This document shows positions 26,310-35,525 of a stretch of DNA of 60,588 nucleotides, in pieces. The stretch spans positions 1 to 60,588 of the forward strand of contig NZ_VENP01000016.1 in assembly GCF_006351005.1 (NCBI RefSeq), in the 5' to 3' direction. A program made the position numbers and the translations under genes. The notes beneath the pieces are model-generated. The model worked only from the letters and a program-made list of their open reading frames with translations. It was not told the DNA's origin and did not search any database. Each line of letters starts with the position of its first letter. The first letter of the stretch is position 1. This stretch comes from Miniimonas arenae (GTDB lineage: Bacteria > Actinomycetota > Actinomycetes > Actinomycetales > Beutenbergiaceae).

Positions 26310-27044
26310 CTACACCTGGTCCAGCAGCTCCTGGACGAGCCGCGGGAGCTCGACGTCGATCGGTCCGCGGCGCACGTCGGCGGCCAGCGGGTCGTAGGGG
26401 GTCGGGTCGCGGTTCACGACGACGAGCCGCGCCCCCGAGCGCACCGCCTCCACCGCGAGGATCGCCACGGGCTGGACGGTGAGGGTGCTGCCCACCGCGA
26501 CGAAGACGTCGCACGCGCGCGTCGCGCCGACCGCCCGCTCGAACGTCCCGCCCGGCAGCATCTCGCCGAAGTAGACGACGTCGACCTTGAGCACGCCGCC
26601 GCACGGGCAGTGCGGGTCGGGGTCCTGGCCGAGCCGGGCGAGCACCTCGGGAGTCTCCTGCGTCGCGCCACAGGCGAGGCACGACGTCGTGCGCAGGCTG
26701 CCGTGCACCTCCGCGACGAGATCGCTCGCCGTGCCGGCGAGCTGGTGCAGCCCGTCGAAGTTCTGCGTCACGACCCCGCGCAGCGCGTTCGCGCCCTCGA
26801 GCGCCAGCAGGGCGCGGTGGGCCGGCGACGGCGTCGCGCGCCAGGCGGGGTGGCTCGCCCAGGAGGCCCAGCCCGCTGTGCGGACGTCGACCTCGGCGAC
26901 GTAGGCGTCGATGTCCAGCAGTCGCTCCGCCGTCGGGTCGCGCGTCCACACCCCGTCCGGTCCCCGGAAGTCCGGGATGCCGACGGAGGTGGAGATGCCG
27001 GCGCCGGTCAGCACCGTCACCCCGCCCACGTGCGATGTCCTCAC
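26310..27044 (-). CDS. cobB: Sir2-family NAD-dependent protein deacylase
   Basis: 244-aa sirtuin. NAD-binding GAGISTSVGIPDFRG is at about residues 14-28, TQNFDGLH and the catalytic histidine in VHGSL follow, and a zinc site is formed by CLAC and CPC-type pairs. It removes acyl groups from lysines using NAD. The length matches bacterial CobB. GTG 27044 is preceded by TAGCCT and six bases, so leaderless. It stands divergent to a TetR-like gene across 115 bp. Confidence 0.93.
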   Translation of the reverse strand: MRTSHVGGVTVLTGAGISTSVGIPDFRGPDGVWTRDPTAERLLDIDAYVAEVDVRTAGWASWASHPAWRATPSPAHRALLALEGANALRGVVTQNFDGLHQLAGTASDLVAEVHGSLRTTSCLACGATQETPEVLARLGQDPDPHCPCGGVLKVDVVYFGEMLPGGTFERAVGATRACDVFVAVGSTLTVQPVAILAVEAVRSGARLVVVNRDPTPYDPLAADVRRGPIDVELPRLVQELLDQV

Positions 27045-27050
27045 GGGTGA

Positions 27051-27056
27051 AGGCTA
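27051..27056 (-). promoter_or_regulatory. Leaderless -10 box for cobB
   Basis: TAGCCT on the minus strand, six bases before GTG 27044. Confidence 0.5.
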
Positions 27057-27147
27057 CGCAGCCTCGGCGGGCGGTCGGGGCCGTCCCGGCCACGAGTCTC
27101 GCCCGAACGGGCGGGGAAGACGCAGGCGACCGGGGGCGGCGTACCCC

Positions 27148-27153
27148 TAGGCT
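27148..27153 (+). promoter_or_regulatory. Leaderless -10 box for the TetR-like gene
   Basis: TAGGCT, six bases, then GTG 27160. Confidence 0.5.
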
Positions 27154-27159
27154 GCCCCC

Positions 27160-27777
27160 GTGCCCCGTCGCCCGAGCGGTCGTCGCGAGCGGATCGGCCA
27201 GACCGGCCTCACGATCATCGCGTCCTCCGGCCTGCACGCTCTCACCCACCGCAACGTCGACGCGGCGCTCGCGTTCCCGCCCGGCACCACCTCGTACTAC
27301 GCGCGGTCGCGGCGGGAGCTCGTGGCGCTCGCCGTCGAACGACTGGCGGCGCGGCTCGACGCGCTGCCGCTCGGGGAGGCCTCCTCCGTGAGCACCGAGC
27401 CGGAGGCCGTGGCCGCGCTGACGTCGGCCGTCGAGCTGCTGCTCGCCGAGCACGGCACCGACCAGCTGGCGCGTCTCGTGCTGCTCATCGACCTGCGCGG
27501 GGACCCGGAGCTGCTCGACCTGCTCGCCGAGTCTCCGATCCAGGCGGCCGTCGTCGCTGCGGTCGAGACGCTGCTCAGCCAGATCGGAGCCGCCGACCCC
27601 ACGACGGCTGCGGCGGGGCTCCTCGCGCTCATCGACGGCCTCATGCTCGCGAGCTTCGTCTCCGACCCGCCCGCCCCGGTCCGGCCCGCGATCGCGGCGT
27701 ACGTCGCGGGGCTGCCGCGGGTCGAGGCCGGCGGGGTGGGCGGGCCGGACGTGGCGGGCGAGGTCCACGGCGCCTGA
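27160..27777 (+). CDS. TetR-like transcriptional regulator
   Basis: 205-aa protein. The N-terminal 60 residues fit a TetR helix-turn-helix: RERIGQTGLTIIASSGLHALTHRNVDAALAFPPGTTSYY, with the usual GxxxxxYxxF-like pattern replaced by TTSYYARSRREL. The rest is a helical ligand domain. The ligand and targets are not evident. It lies between cobB (divergent) and gntP (convergent, 11 bp apart). Confidence 0.75.
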   Translation: MPRRPSGRRERIGQTGLTIIASSGLHALTHRNVDAALAFPPGTTSYYARSRRELVALAVERLAARLDALPLGEASSVSTEPEAVAALTSAVELLLAEHGTDQLARLVLLIDLRGDPELLDLLAESPIQAAVVAAVETLLSQIGAADPTTAAAGLLALIDGLMLASFVSDPPAPVRPAIAAYVAGLPRVEAGGVGGPDVAGEVHGA

Positions 27778-27788
27778 CGAGCCCATCG

Positions 27789-29123
27789 CTACACGACGAG
27801 CCCGAGCAGGAGGACGCACGCCAGACCGGTCACGGACAGCACGGTCTCCATGAGCGACCAGGTCTTGAAGGTCTGACCCACGGTCATGCCGAAGTACTCC
27901 TTCACCATCCAGAAGCCGGCGTCGTTGACGTGGCTGAGGAACACCGAGCCCGCGCCGATGGCGAGGACCAGCAGGGCGGTGTGGCTCGGCGAGAGACCCG
28001 CGGCGAGCGGCGCCATGATGCCGCCGGCCGTGATGGTGGCGACGGTCGCCGAACCGGTGGCGAGGCGGATCAGCACGGCCACGATCCAGCCGGCCAGCAG
28101 CGGTGGGATGGCCGCCTGGGCGATGCCGGACGCGATGGCGTCGGCGATGCCGGAGTCGACGAGAGTCTGCTTGAATCCGCCGCCGGCGGCCACGATGAGC
28201 AGGATGCCGGCGATGGGGGGCAGGGCGGAGCCGACGAGCGAGCCGACCTCGGCGCGCGACCGACCGACGTTGAAGCCCATGAGGAACATCGCCGTGACCA
28301 CGGTGATGAGCAGCGCGATGAGCGGCGTGCCGAGGAAGACGACGGCGCGGCCGATCTGGCCCTCCTCCTGTCCGGCCATCTCGACGACCGTGCGGGCGAG
28401 CATGAGGATCACGGGGAGCAGGACGACGAGGATCGCGGCGCCGAACGACGGGCGGCGGTCCGACTGACGGGTGTTCTCGTCCGAGCCGAGCAGCTCGCGG
28501 GCCGGGATCGGAACCCACTTCGCCTGCACCTTGGCCAGGAGCGGGCCCGCGATGACCACGCAGGGGATCGCGACGATGAGGCCGAGGCCGAGCGTGAGGC
28601 CGAGGTTCGCGCCGAGCGCGTCGATCGCGATGAGCGGACCGGGGTGCGGCGGCACGAGACCGTGCAGCGCCGAGAGGCCGGCGAGGGCGGGGATGCCGAG
28701 CAGGATCACGGGGAGGTTGGCGCGGCGCGCCGCGTACATCACGACGGGGATGAGGATGACGACGCCGACCTCGAAGAACAGCGGGATGCCGACGACGAAC
28801 GCGATGAGCGCCATCGCCCACGGCAGGCGTTGCAGGGGCGTCTTGTCCAGGATGGTGTCGACGATGACGTCGGCGCCGCCCGAGGAGATGAGCAGCGTTC
28901 CCACGATCGAGCCGAGCACGATCAGCAGGCCGACGCCCGCCACCGTCGTGCCGAACCCGGTGGTGAAGCTCGTGAAGAGCTCGGTGTACGGCATGCCGGC
29001 GGCGATCGCCATCACGCCCGCGCCCGCCATCAGCGAGAGGAACGGATGGACCTTGAGCCAGACGATGAGGGCGACGATCACGGCGATGCCCGCAAGGGCC
29101 GCCAGGACGAGCTGAGTGGTCAT
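27789..29123 (-). CDS. gntP: Gluconate permease, GntP family
   Basis: 444-aa membrane permease with about twelve to fourteen helices. Family marks are LMAGAGVMAIAAGMPYTELFTSFTTGFG-type segments near residues 31-58, FFEVGVVILIPVVM, LVPPHPGPLIAID, GSATVATITAGGIM and HVNDAGFWMVKEYFGM near the C-terminus. It imports gluconate with protons. gntK lies upstream on the same strand with 135 bp between, so the genes may be cotranscribed or separately started. ATG 29123 has GGAGTCACCC. Confidence 0.95.
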   Translation of the reverse strand: MTTQLVLAALAGIAVIVALIVWLKVHPFLSLMAGAGVMAIAAGMPYTELFTSFTTGFGTTVAGVGLLIVLGSIVGTLLISSGGADVIVDTILDKTPLQRLPWAMALIAFVVGIPLFFEVGVVILIPVVMYAARRANLPVILLGIPALAGLSALHGLVPPHPGPLIAIDALGANLGLTLGLGLIVAIPCVVIAGPLLAKVQAKWVPIPARELLGSDENTRQSDRRPSFGAAILVVLLPVILMLARTVVEMAGQEEGQIGRAVVFLGTPLIALLITVVTAMFLMGFNVGRSRAEVGSLVGSALPPIAGILLIVAAGGGFKQTLVDSGIADAIASGIAQAAIPPLLAGWIVAVLIRLATGSATVATITAGGIMAPLAAGLSPSHTALLVLAIGAGSVFLSHVNDAGFWMVKEYFGMTVGQTFKTWSLMETVLSVTGLACVLLLGLVV

Positions 29124-29205
29124 GGGTGACTCCGGTGTCGGTGGTGCATCAGGGGTGGGGTGCAGTGCGGGGTGGTGCGGGGTACGACGAGTGGTGCGGG
29201 CCGTG

Positions 29206-29270
29206 CGTCAGGCGGTGAGTCAGGCAGTGCGGTCAGGCAGTGCGGTCAGGCAGTGCGGTCAGGCAGTGAC
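29206..29270. repeat. 13-bp tandem repeat GTCAGGCAGTGCG crossing the gntK stop
   Basis: Units start at 29219, 29232, 29245 and 29258, with a diverged one near 29206. The last unit contains the gntK stop codon (minus strand, 29259-29261), so the array lies just 3' of gntK. Confidence 0.9.
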
Positions 29271-29780
29271 GGGCTCGAGCCGCAGCCGCCGGACGATCTC
29301 GCGGGCGACGTCCTCGGGCGTGCCGAGCACGTCCACGACGATCCCGTCCTCGTCGTCCTGCAGGGGCTCGAGCGTCGCGAACTGCGAGGGCAGCAGAGTC
29401 GTGGGCATGAAGTGGTCCGTGCGCGCGGTCATCCGCTCCTCGATGAGCCCGGTCGTGCCGGCGAGATGCGCAAAGATCGTGCGGCCCGGGGCCTGGCGCA
29501 GCCGGTCGCGGTAGGCGCGGCGCAGCGCCGAGCAGGTCACGAGCGTGTCCCGGCCTGCGGCGTCCTCGACGGCGGTCCAGGTCACGATCCGGTCCAGCCA
29601 GGGCCAGCGGTCCTCGTCCGTGAGCGGGGTGCCCTCGCTCATCTTCGCCACGTTCGCCTCGGGGTGGAACGCGTCGCCCTCGGCGACCGACCAGTCCAGC
29701 AGCTCGCCGAGCCGGTGCAACACGGTCGTCTTGCCCGAACCGGCCACTCCCATGATCACCAGATGTGTGTGCGTCATCAT
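29259..29780 (-). CDS. gntK: Gluconokinase
   Basis: 173-aa P-loop kinase that phosphorylates gluconate to 6-phosphogluconate. Walker A GVAGSGKTT is at about residues 11-19, followed by EGDAFHPEANVAKMSEGTPL, a strong gluconokinase pattern. RRAYRDRLR and HFMPTTLLPSQFATLEPL near the C-terminus also fit. Start ATG 29780 (ATGATG) follows GAGGG; the longer in-frame start at 29870 adds unrelated residues. Divergent from the GntR gene across 159 bp. Confidence 0.95.
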   Translation of the reverse strand: MMTHTHLVIMGVAGSGKTTVLHRLGELLDWSVAEGDAFHPEANVAKMSEGTPLTDEDRWPWLDRIVTWTAVEDAAGRDTLVTCSALRRAYRDRLRQAPGRTIFAHLAGTTGLIEERMTARTDHFMPTTLLPSQFATLEPLQDDEDGIVVDVLGTPEDVAREIVRRLRLEPVTA

Positions 29781-29939
29781 CGACCCTCTGTTCAGGAGCG
29801 CACCTCTGCGCTCGTGGGATGACCATAGAGCCCAATCGGAGTACGAATCAAGAGTCAGATCACAACTCACTTCTCGAACCGCATCCCTGATGGCTGACGC
29901 GTACGCTCAGTCGCACGACGTCACGGCGGGGAGGCTGGA
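29781..29939. promoter_or_regulatory. Divergent gntK/GntR control region
   Basis: 159 bp containing an AT-richer stretch, 29828-29880 (CCAATCGGAGTACGAATC and following), unusual for this DNA. It is the likely place for the gntK promoter and the GntR operator. I see no clean palindrome. Confidence 0.4.
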
Positions 29940-30653
29940 GTGGTCGACGCAGGAACGGGGACACCAGAACCCGTGCGGCTGCACGAGGAGTGCGCGCGCA
30001 CGCTCGGCATCGAGGTGATCGACGGGGAGTGGCCCGTCGGCGAGGCACGCACCCTCGAGGACGTGCAGACCCGGTTCGGGGTGTCCCGCACCGTGGCGCG
30101 CGAGGTCGCGCGTCAGCTCGAGGTCATGGGACTCGTCCTCACGCGACGCCGGCACGGGATGCTGCCCCAGCCGGTCGAGCGGTGGAGCGTGCTCGACCCG
30201 AAGCTCATCGACTGGCGACTGCGCTCGACCCGGCGTGCGGACCAGCTGCGCTCGCTCACCCAGCTGCGCCTCGTCGTCGAGCCCGAGGCCGCCGAGGGCG
30301 CGGCGCGGCACGCGTCGGTGCACACCCGCGCGCGCCTGCTCCCGCTCGCGGCCGAGATGCGCCGCACGGGCGAGGCCGGGGACCTGCAGGAGTTCCTGCA
30401 GCACGACATCGAGTTCCACCGTCTGATCCTGCGCTCGAGCGGGAACGAGCTCTTCGCGGCGCTGAGCGACCTCGTCGCCGTCGTGCTGTCGGGCCGCACC
30501 GACCAGGGCCTCATGCCGGCGCAGCCGCAGCCCGAGGCGCTCGACGGACACGAGGCGGTCGCCCAGGCCGTCTTCCGGGGCGACCCGGCCGCGGCCCGCG
30601 CCGCGATGCAGCTCATCCTCGACGAGGTCCGCTCGGCCGTCTCGCCCCCCTAG
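29940..30653 (+). CDS. GntR/FadR-family regulator of gluconate use
   Basis: 237-aa regulator. The winged helix spans about residues 10-75 (EDVQTRFGVSRTVAREVARQLE, then RRRHGM). The helical FCD ligand domain covers the rest, with metal-type residues in HDIEFHRLIL and a later GHEAV segment. GTG 29940 has GGGAGGCTGGA. Its position next to gntK and gntP points to gluconate or 6-phosphogluconate as effector. The stop overlaps the convergent gene at 30650 by 4 bp. Confidence 0.9.
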   Translation: MVDAGTGTPEPVRLHEECARTLGIEVIDGEWPVGEARTLEDVQTRFGVSRTVAREVARQLEVMGLVLTRRRHGMLPQPVERWSVLDPKLIDWRLRSTRRADQLRSLTQLRLVVEPEAAEGAARHASVHTRARLLPLAAEMRRTGEAGDLQEFLQHDIEFHRLILRSSGNELFAALSDLVAVVLSGRTDQGLMPAQPQPEALDGHEAVAQAVFRGDPAAARAAMQLILDEVRSAVSPP

Positions 30654-31846
30654 CCCGCACCCGCCGCGGCCTCACCGCGCGAGGCGCGCTCCGCCGTCGT
30701 CCATCGGCGTGCCCGCGGCTTCACCACCGTGCCGGCGAGGAACGTCTCGAGCGCGGCGACCCGCGCCCCGAGCAGCTCGTGGTGCTCGCGGCCGAGCGCG
30801 CGCGGCAGCGCGAGGTCGAGGCCGACGGTGCCGTCGTCGCGCACCGCCCAGCCGCCCACGACGCGCCCGTCGACCCAGACGGTCGGGCCCGCGTTGCCCA
30901 CGGTGTCGAAGACTCGCGGGCCGAGGTCGCCGAGGTGGAAGCCACGCTCGCGCCAGCCCATGGCGGACGGATCGAGGCCGGGCAGGAGCGCGACGGTCGG
31001 CTCGACGTCGGGCGTGGGCTCGGCGTCGCCCTCGAGCACGAGTGCCGGCCCGCCTTCGGTCTCGACGCTCTCGGTTCCCACGCCCGCGAGCGCCGCCGTG
31101 GTCACGCCCTTGGTCCAGCCGGTCCACCACTGCAGGTCCGCGGGCGTCGCCGGCCCGTACCGGGCCAACCACCGGCGCGCGACGGCGGAGCTCGCCGTCG
31201 CGGCGTCCGGCACCGGGGGCAGTTCGGGCAGCCAGTGCGCGCGCCCGGCCCAGCGGAACCGCACCGAGGTCCAGTCACCGACGACGGACGCGCGCAGCAC
31301 CGTCCCGTCCGCCGAGAGCATCGTGAGGAGGCGGCTCGCGACGGACTGGCTCGCACCGGCGCCCGCGGGGACGAGGGTGAACCGCGTGGCGAGGATCGGG
31401 TCGGCGGCTGCGAGGTCGGCGCTCGTGAACTCCCCGGCCTGGGCCACGAAGTCCAGCGCGGCCCGTTCGGCGCGCGCGAGGACGTCCTCGACGTCGCCCT
31501 CGATGCCGCCGTCGCGGAGCAGCTTGACCGTGACCCGGCGCTGGTTGGCGGCCATCGCCCGGGTCGCGCCGAGGACGTCCGGCACCTCGTCGACAGGGAC
31601 GGCGAACACCGTGCGCCGCATCGCGAGCAGCCGCACGAGCGTCCGGTCGCGGTAGAGCGCCCGGTCCAGCGGCTCGGACGTCGCCGCTCCGGTGCGGGCT
31701 GCGACGGCGAGCGTCATCGCCACCGGGTCGGTGGAGTGCAGGGCGACGACGGCGAGCGCCGCCTCGTGCGGGGAGTGCGCGTCACCGCGGTGCGCGTGCC
31801 GCACCACGAGGCGACGGCGTCGCTCGGCGTCGTCGAGGTGCCTCAC
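30650..31846 (-). CDS. Winged helix DNA-binding domain protein (HTH_42 / AlkX-YcaQ-like)
   Basis: 398-aa protein of the winged-helix family PF06224, whose YcaQ members are DNA glycosylases acting on alkylation or crosslinks. Recognisable parts are RDRTLVRLLAMRRTVFAVP, RWLARYGPATPADLQWWTGWTKG and FHLGDLGPRVFDTVGNAGPTVWVDGRVVGGWA, quoted in pieces from about residues 75, 215 and 300. The catalytic motif is not clear, so repair function is inferred. GTG 31846 lies 2 bp after the sdaA stop, so they probably share a transcript. Confidence 0.8.
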   Translation of the reverse strand: MRHLDDAERRRRLVVRHAHRGDAHSPHEAALAVVALHSTDPVAMTLAVAARTGAATSEPLDRALYRDRTLVRLLAMRRTVFAVPVDEVPDVLGATRAMAANQRRVTVKLLRDGGIEGDVEDVLARAERAALDFVAQAGEFTSADLAAADPILATRFTLVPAGAGASQSVASRLLTMLSADGTVLRASVVGDWTSVRFRWAGRAHWLPELPPVPDAATASSAVARRWLARYGPATPADLQWWTGWTKGVTTAALAGVGTESVETEGGPALVLEGDAEPTPDVEPTVALLPGLDPSAMGWRERGFHLGDLGPRVFDTVGNAGPTVWVDGRVVGGWAVRDDGTVGLDLALPRALGREHHELLGARVAALETFLAGTVVKPRARRWTTAERASRGEAAAGAG

Positions 31847-31848
31847 CG

Positions 31849-33273
31849 TCAGCACTCCACCACGTTCACCGCCAGCCCGCCCGTCGACGTCTCCTTGTAC
31901 TTCGTCGACATGTCCAGGCCGGTCTGCCGCATGGTCTCGATGACGGCGTCGAGCGACACCACGTGCAGACCGTCGCCCTGGATCGCGAGCCGCGCGGCCG
32001 ACACCGCCGTGCACGCGGCGATCGCGTTCCGCTCGATGCACGGCACCTGCACCAGACCACCGACCGGGTCGCAGGTCAGCCCGAGCGAGTGCTCCATCGC
32101 GATCTCGGCGGCGTTCTCGACCTGCCGCACGTCCGCGCCCTGCAGCGCCGCGAACGCACCCGCCGCCATCGAGCCGGCCGACCCGACCTCGCCCTGACAC
32201 CCGGCCTCGGCGCCCGAGATCGACGCGTTGCGCTTGTACAGCGACCCGACCGCGCCGGCCGTGAGCAGGAACCGGCGCATCGCTCGACGGCGGGCCTCGC
32301 CGTCGAGCCCCGACAGCCGCAGGTGGTGGCGCCCCACCGCCGGGATGATGCCGGCCGCCCCGTTCGTGGGCGCCGTGACCACCCGCCGCCCGTCGGCGTT
32401 CTCCTCGTTCACGGCCATCGCGAACGCCTGCAGCCACTCGATCCCGCGGTCCAGGATCGGCCGGCCCGTGGCGGCGTCCGTGCGTTCGAGCGCCTCGAGC
32501 CGCTCGCGCTGCGCCCGCGCGCGACGCCGCACGTGCAGCCGGCCGGGCAGCACGCCCTGCCGCTCGAGCCCTGCGTCGACGCAGTCGCTCATCGCCTGCC
32601 AGATCCGGTCCAGCCCGGCGTCGACCGTCTCGGCCGGCCGCAGCGCGCACTCGTTGGCGTAGGCCACCTCGGCGATGTCGAGCCCCTCCCGCTCGCACGT
32701 GGCCAGCAGGTCGGCGGCCGTGGCGAAGGGGTGGGGCACGACGGCGAACGCACCCTCCGCCGTCGGGCTCGCCTGCGCCTCGGTCACCCCGAGCAGCTCG
32801 GCCTCCGTCACGACGAACCCGCCGCCGATCGAGTACGCGACCTCCTCGAGGACCACCTCGCCGGCGGCGTCGAGCGCCACGAACCGCATGCCGTTCGAGT
32901 GGCCGGGCATTCGCGTGAGCGGGGCGAGCCGGACGTCGGCGCTGGTCATCCGCACCGCGCGCCGGCCCAGCAGCAGCACGTCGACGCCGTCGCCGAGCTT
33001 CTCCCAGCCGCGCGGCACGTCGTCGCAGTCGCAGGTCTCCGGGTCCAGCCCACGCAGGCCGGCGACGACGGCGTCCGGCGTGCCGTGCCCCTCCCCGGTC
33101 GCGCCGAGGGACCCGCACAGGACGACCTGGACGCGCTCGACCTCCTCGAGCCGGTCCGCGGCCGCGATCCGCGCGACGAAGGCGCGGGCCGCGCGCATCG
33201 GCCCGACGGTGTGCGAGGAGGACGGTCCGATCCCGATCGAGAACAGGTCCAGCACGCTCACGTAGCCGCTCAC
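31849..33273 (-). CDS. sdaA: L-serine dehydratase (iron-sulfur, single chain)
   Basis: 474-aa enzyme deaminating L-serine to pyruvate and ammonia. The N-terminal beta domain has IGIGPSSSHTVGPMRAA and the C-terminal alpha domain has TAPTNGAAGIIPAVG. The 4Fe-4S ligands are expected in AEAGCQGEVGSAGSM, LTCDPVGG and QVPCIERN, all present. GSAGSMAAGAFAALQG is also characteristic. Fused single-chain form, as in most actinobacteria. GTG 33273 follows GGGGAG. Confidence 0.97.
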   Translation of the reverse strand: MSGYVSVLDLFSIGIGPSSSHTVGPMRAARAFVARIAAADRLEEVERVQVVLCGSLGATGEGHGTPDAVVAGLRGLDPETCDCDDVPRGWEKLGDGVDVLLLGRRAVRMTSADVRLAPLTRMPGHSNGMRFVALDAAGEVVLEEVAYSIGGGFVVTEAELLGVTEAQASPTAEGAFAVVPHPFATAADLLATCEREGLDIAEVAYANECALRPAETVDAGLDRIWQAMSDCVDAGLERQGVLPGRLHVRRRARAQRERLEALERTDAATGRPILDRGIEWLQAFAMAVNEENADGRRVVTAPTNGAAGIIPAVGRHHLRLSGLDGEARRRAMRRFLLTAGAVGSLYKRNASISGAEAGCQGEVGSAGSMAAGAFAALQGADVRQVENAAEIAMEHSLGLTCDPVGGLVQVPCIERNAIAACTAVSAARLAIQGDGLHVVSLDAVIETMRQTGLDMSTKYKETSTGGLAVNVVEC

Positions 33274-33308
33274 TTCACCACTCCCCCTGCGCCTCCAGGC
33301 CGGCCGGC

Positions 33309-33884
33309 TCAGCGCAGCGGCGGGTAGGCCGCGGGCGGCGCGCCGTCCGGCGGGTCCTCGCCCACCACACCGTCGACCGCCTCGCGGATGAGGTCGGCGT
33401 GCCCCGTGTGCCGCGCGTACTCCTCGATGACGTCGGCCAGCAGCCGACGGACGCTGACGTCCTCGTCCCACTCGACCCGGGTGAGCGCGGCGGGTCCGCC
33501 GTCGGCCAGCACCTGCGCGTAGGCGGCACGGGACCGCAGCACGGCGCCCTGCCACAGTGCGATCAGCGACTCGGGGGTGTCCTCGTCCGTGATCCGCCAG
33601 GGGATGGAACGGTCCTCGCGGATCGCGTACCAGTCCCACGGCCCGCCGTACTCGCCGGTGAGGAACGTGGCGATCTTCTCGTCCTCGACGAATGCGAGGT
33701 GCTTGACGAGCGAGGCGAGCGTCAGCTCCGAGGCCCCGACACGCATGCGCATACCCGCGGCGTCGACACCGGAGGCCTTCCAGATGAACGTGGCGCGCTG
33801 ACGCTCCAGCGAGCCGAGCAGCGTGTCCTCCTCGCTGCCGTTGAGCGCCGGTTCGGGCCACCCCTGCTCGCTGATCTCCATCAT
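33309..33884 (-). CDS. DinB-family protein (DUF664)
   Basis: 191-aa four-helix protein of the DinB/DUF664 group, in actinobacteria often mycothiol-dependent transferases. Histidines of the usual metal triad are in SLVKHLAFVED and EEYARHTGHADLIRE. GTFIW-type residues and WDWYAIREDRSIPW match the actinobacterial subfamily. ATG 33884 is six bases after TACGGT, giving a leaderless mRNA. It shares a 65-bp divergent promoter region with the SRPBCC gene. Confidence 0.88.
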   Translation of the reverse strand: MMEISEQGWPEPALNGSEEDTLLGSLERQRATFIWKASGVDAAGMRMRVGASELTLASLVKHLAFVEDEKIATFLTGEYGGPWDWYAIREDRSIPWRITDEDTPESLIALWQGAVLRSRAAYAQVLADGGPAALTRVEWDEDVSVRRLLADVIEEYARHTGHADLIREAVDGVVGEDPPDGAPPAAYPPLR

Positions 33885-33890
33885 GGGCCG

Positions 33891-33896
33891 ACCGTA
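33891..33896 (-). promoter_or_regulatory. Leaderless -10 box for the DinB gene
   Basis: TACGGT on the minus strand, six bases before ATG 33884. Confidence 0.55.
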
Positions 33897-33937
33897 CGCC
33901 GCACCTGCGACACGGCGACAGGGCGCCGTCTGAGGTC

Positions 33938-33943
33938 TACCGT
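33938..33943 (+). promoter_or_regulatory. Leaderless -10 box for the SRPBCC gene
   Basis: TACCGT, six bases, then ATG 33950. Confidence 0.55.
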
Positions 33944-33949
33944 GCGGCC

Positions 33950-34417
33950 ATGGCGCACGAGGGCAGCGACGGCACCGGCGACGTGCCTGGCGGCGCGCCC
34001 GGCAGCGACGCGACCGGCAGCGACGTCGCCGAGATGATCGTCGCCGTCGCCGCTCCCCTCGCCTCCGTGCGGGCGGCGTGGACGAGCGAGGGCATGGCCT
34101 CCTGGTGGTGGCCCATGTTCGGCGACACGACGTACGACTTCGCGCCCGCCGTCGGGCGCTCGTGGCGGATCGCGACCGCCGAGGGCGGGTTCGGCGCACG
34201 CGGGGAGTTCCTCGACGTCGACGAGGACCTGATAGTGCTCACGTGGTGGTGGGAGACGGACGAGGACCAGACCGAGGCGGACACGGTGACCGTGTCGTTC
34301 GCGCTCGGGGTCGGCGAGACGCAGGTGCACGTGGCGCACCGCGCTCGGCCGGCTGCGCTGGCGGACCTGCGCGAGGGCTGGCTGGACTGCCTGGAGCGGC
34401 TGGCCGCGCAGTACTGA
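33950..34417 (+). CDS. SRPBCC (AHSA1-like) domain protein
   Basis: 155-aa protein. After a 25-residue Gly/Asp-rich leader, the START-like fold begins (MIVAVAAPLASVRAAWTSE at about 29) and continues with WWWPMFGDTTYDFAPAVGRSWRI and VLTWWWETDE. Tryptophan clusters match AHSA1-type proteins, which bind hydrophobic ligands or act as co-chaperones. The role here is unknown. Confidence 0.78.
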   Translation: MAHEGSDGTGDVPGGAPGSDATGSDVAEMIVAVAAPLASVRAAWTSEGMASWWWPMFGDTTYDFAPAVGRSWRIATAEGGFGARGEFLDVDEDLIVLTWWWETDEDQTEADTVTVSFALGVGETQVHVAHRARPAALADLREGWLDCLERLAAQY

Positions 34418-34430
34418 GGCGGGCCCTCGG

Positions 34431-34466
34431 CGCCACCGCGCCGCACCGCGCCGCACCGCGCCGCAC
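34431..34466. repeat. 10-bp GC tandem repeat
   Basis: CCGCACCGCG-type decamer repeated about three and a half times between the SRPBCC and transglutaminase genes. Confidence 0.8.
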
Positions 34467-34541
34467 ACCGCCATCCTTCCGGGCGTAGCGCCGGCGGCGG
34501 GGCGGGCCGCATCATGGGAGACCCGACCCTCGGAGGCACCC

Positions 34542-35363
34542 GTGCTGCAGCGCATCGGCTTCGACATCCACCTGGCCGTGTCCAGCCCCACGATGCTCGT
34601 CGCGAACCTCCTCGTCCGGCCCGAGTTCCAGCGTGACCTGCGTGCTCTCGAGCACCTGTCGATCTCGCCGGAGCTCGTCTCCGAGGCCTACTCCGACCCG
34701 TTCGGCAATCGCGCCGTCCGGGTGGCGATCCCCGAGGGCGTCGACCTCGTCGAGCTCTCCCTCGACACGGTCGCCTACTACTCCGGCGAGCCCGACCCCG
34801 TCGTGCCCGACGCCGAGCAGCACCCCCTGCACGAGCTCCCCGTCGAGGTGCTCCAGTTCCTCCTGCCGAGCCGGTACTGCGAGGTCGACTCCGAGCTCAT
34901 GGACTACGCGTGGCAGACCTTCGGCTCGGTCCCGCCCGGCTGGGCGCGCGTGCAGGCGGTGGTCGACGCCGTGCACGAGCGCATCCGGTTCGACTACGCC
35001 AACGCGCGTCCCACCCGCACGGCGCTCGAAGCGTTCCGCGAGGGCACGGGGGTGTGCCGAGACTTCGCGCACCTCGCCGTCACCCTGTGCCGCTGCCTCA
35101 ACATCCCCGCGCGCTACGTCAACGGCTACCTCGGCGACATCGGCATCGAGCCGCTGCCGGACCCGATGGACTTCTCGGCCTGGTTCCACGTGTACCTCGG
35201 CGGACGCTGGTACGCCTTCGACGCGCGGCACAACGAACCTCGGATCGGCCGGATCGAGATCGCCTACGGCCGCGACGCCGCGGACGTCGCGATGACCACG
35301 GTCTTCGGCTCGCACGAGCTGCGGCGCTTCGAGGTCACGACCTACGAGCTTCCCGACGCCTAG
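34542..35363 (+). CDS. Transglutaminase-like cysteine protease-fold protein
   Basis: 273-aa protein with an N-terminal beta-sandwich (about 1-130) and a transglutaminase core. The triad is visible as Cys in GTGVCRDFAHLAVTLCR, His in AWFHVYLGG and Asp in WYAFDARH. The arrangement matches bacterial transglut_core proteins, which may act as amidases or peptidases. No signal peptide is evident, so cytosolic. GTG 34542 follows GGAGGCACC. Confidence 0.9.
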   Translation: MLQRIGFDIHLAVSSPTMLVANLLVRPEFQRDLRALEHLSISPELVSEAYSDPFGNRAVRVAIPEGVDLVELSLDTVAYYSGEPDPVVPDAEQHPLHELPVEVLQFLLPSRYCEVDSELMDYAWQTFGSVPPGWARVQAVVDAVHERIRFDYANARPTRTALEAFREGTGVCRDFAHLAVTLCRCLNIPARYVNGYLGDIGIEPLPDPMDFSAWFHVYLGGRWYAFDARHNEPRIGRIEIAYGRDAADVAMTTVFGSHELRRFEVTTYELPDA

Positions 35364-35525
35364 GTGCCCGACTGCGAGCCCGCCCCCGGCGGTGCGGGCA
35401 CCTCCGCGTCGGCCGCCTGAGCGAGGGTCCGCGCCGTTCCACGGACGGCTCCCGCTGTCCACGGGGGGGACGGCATGACCGCTGGCCCTGGCGAGCGGCG
35501 CGACCGTGCCGGCAACCCGCGCCAT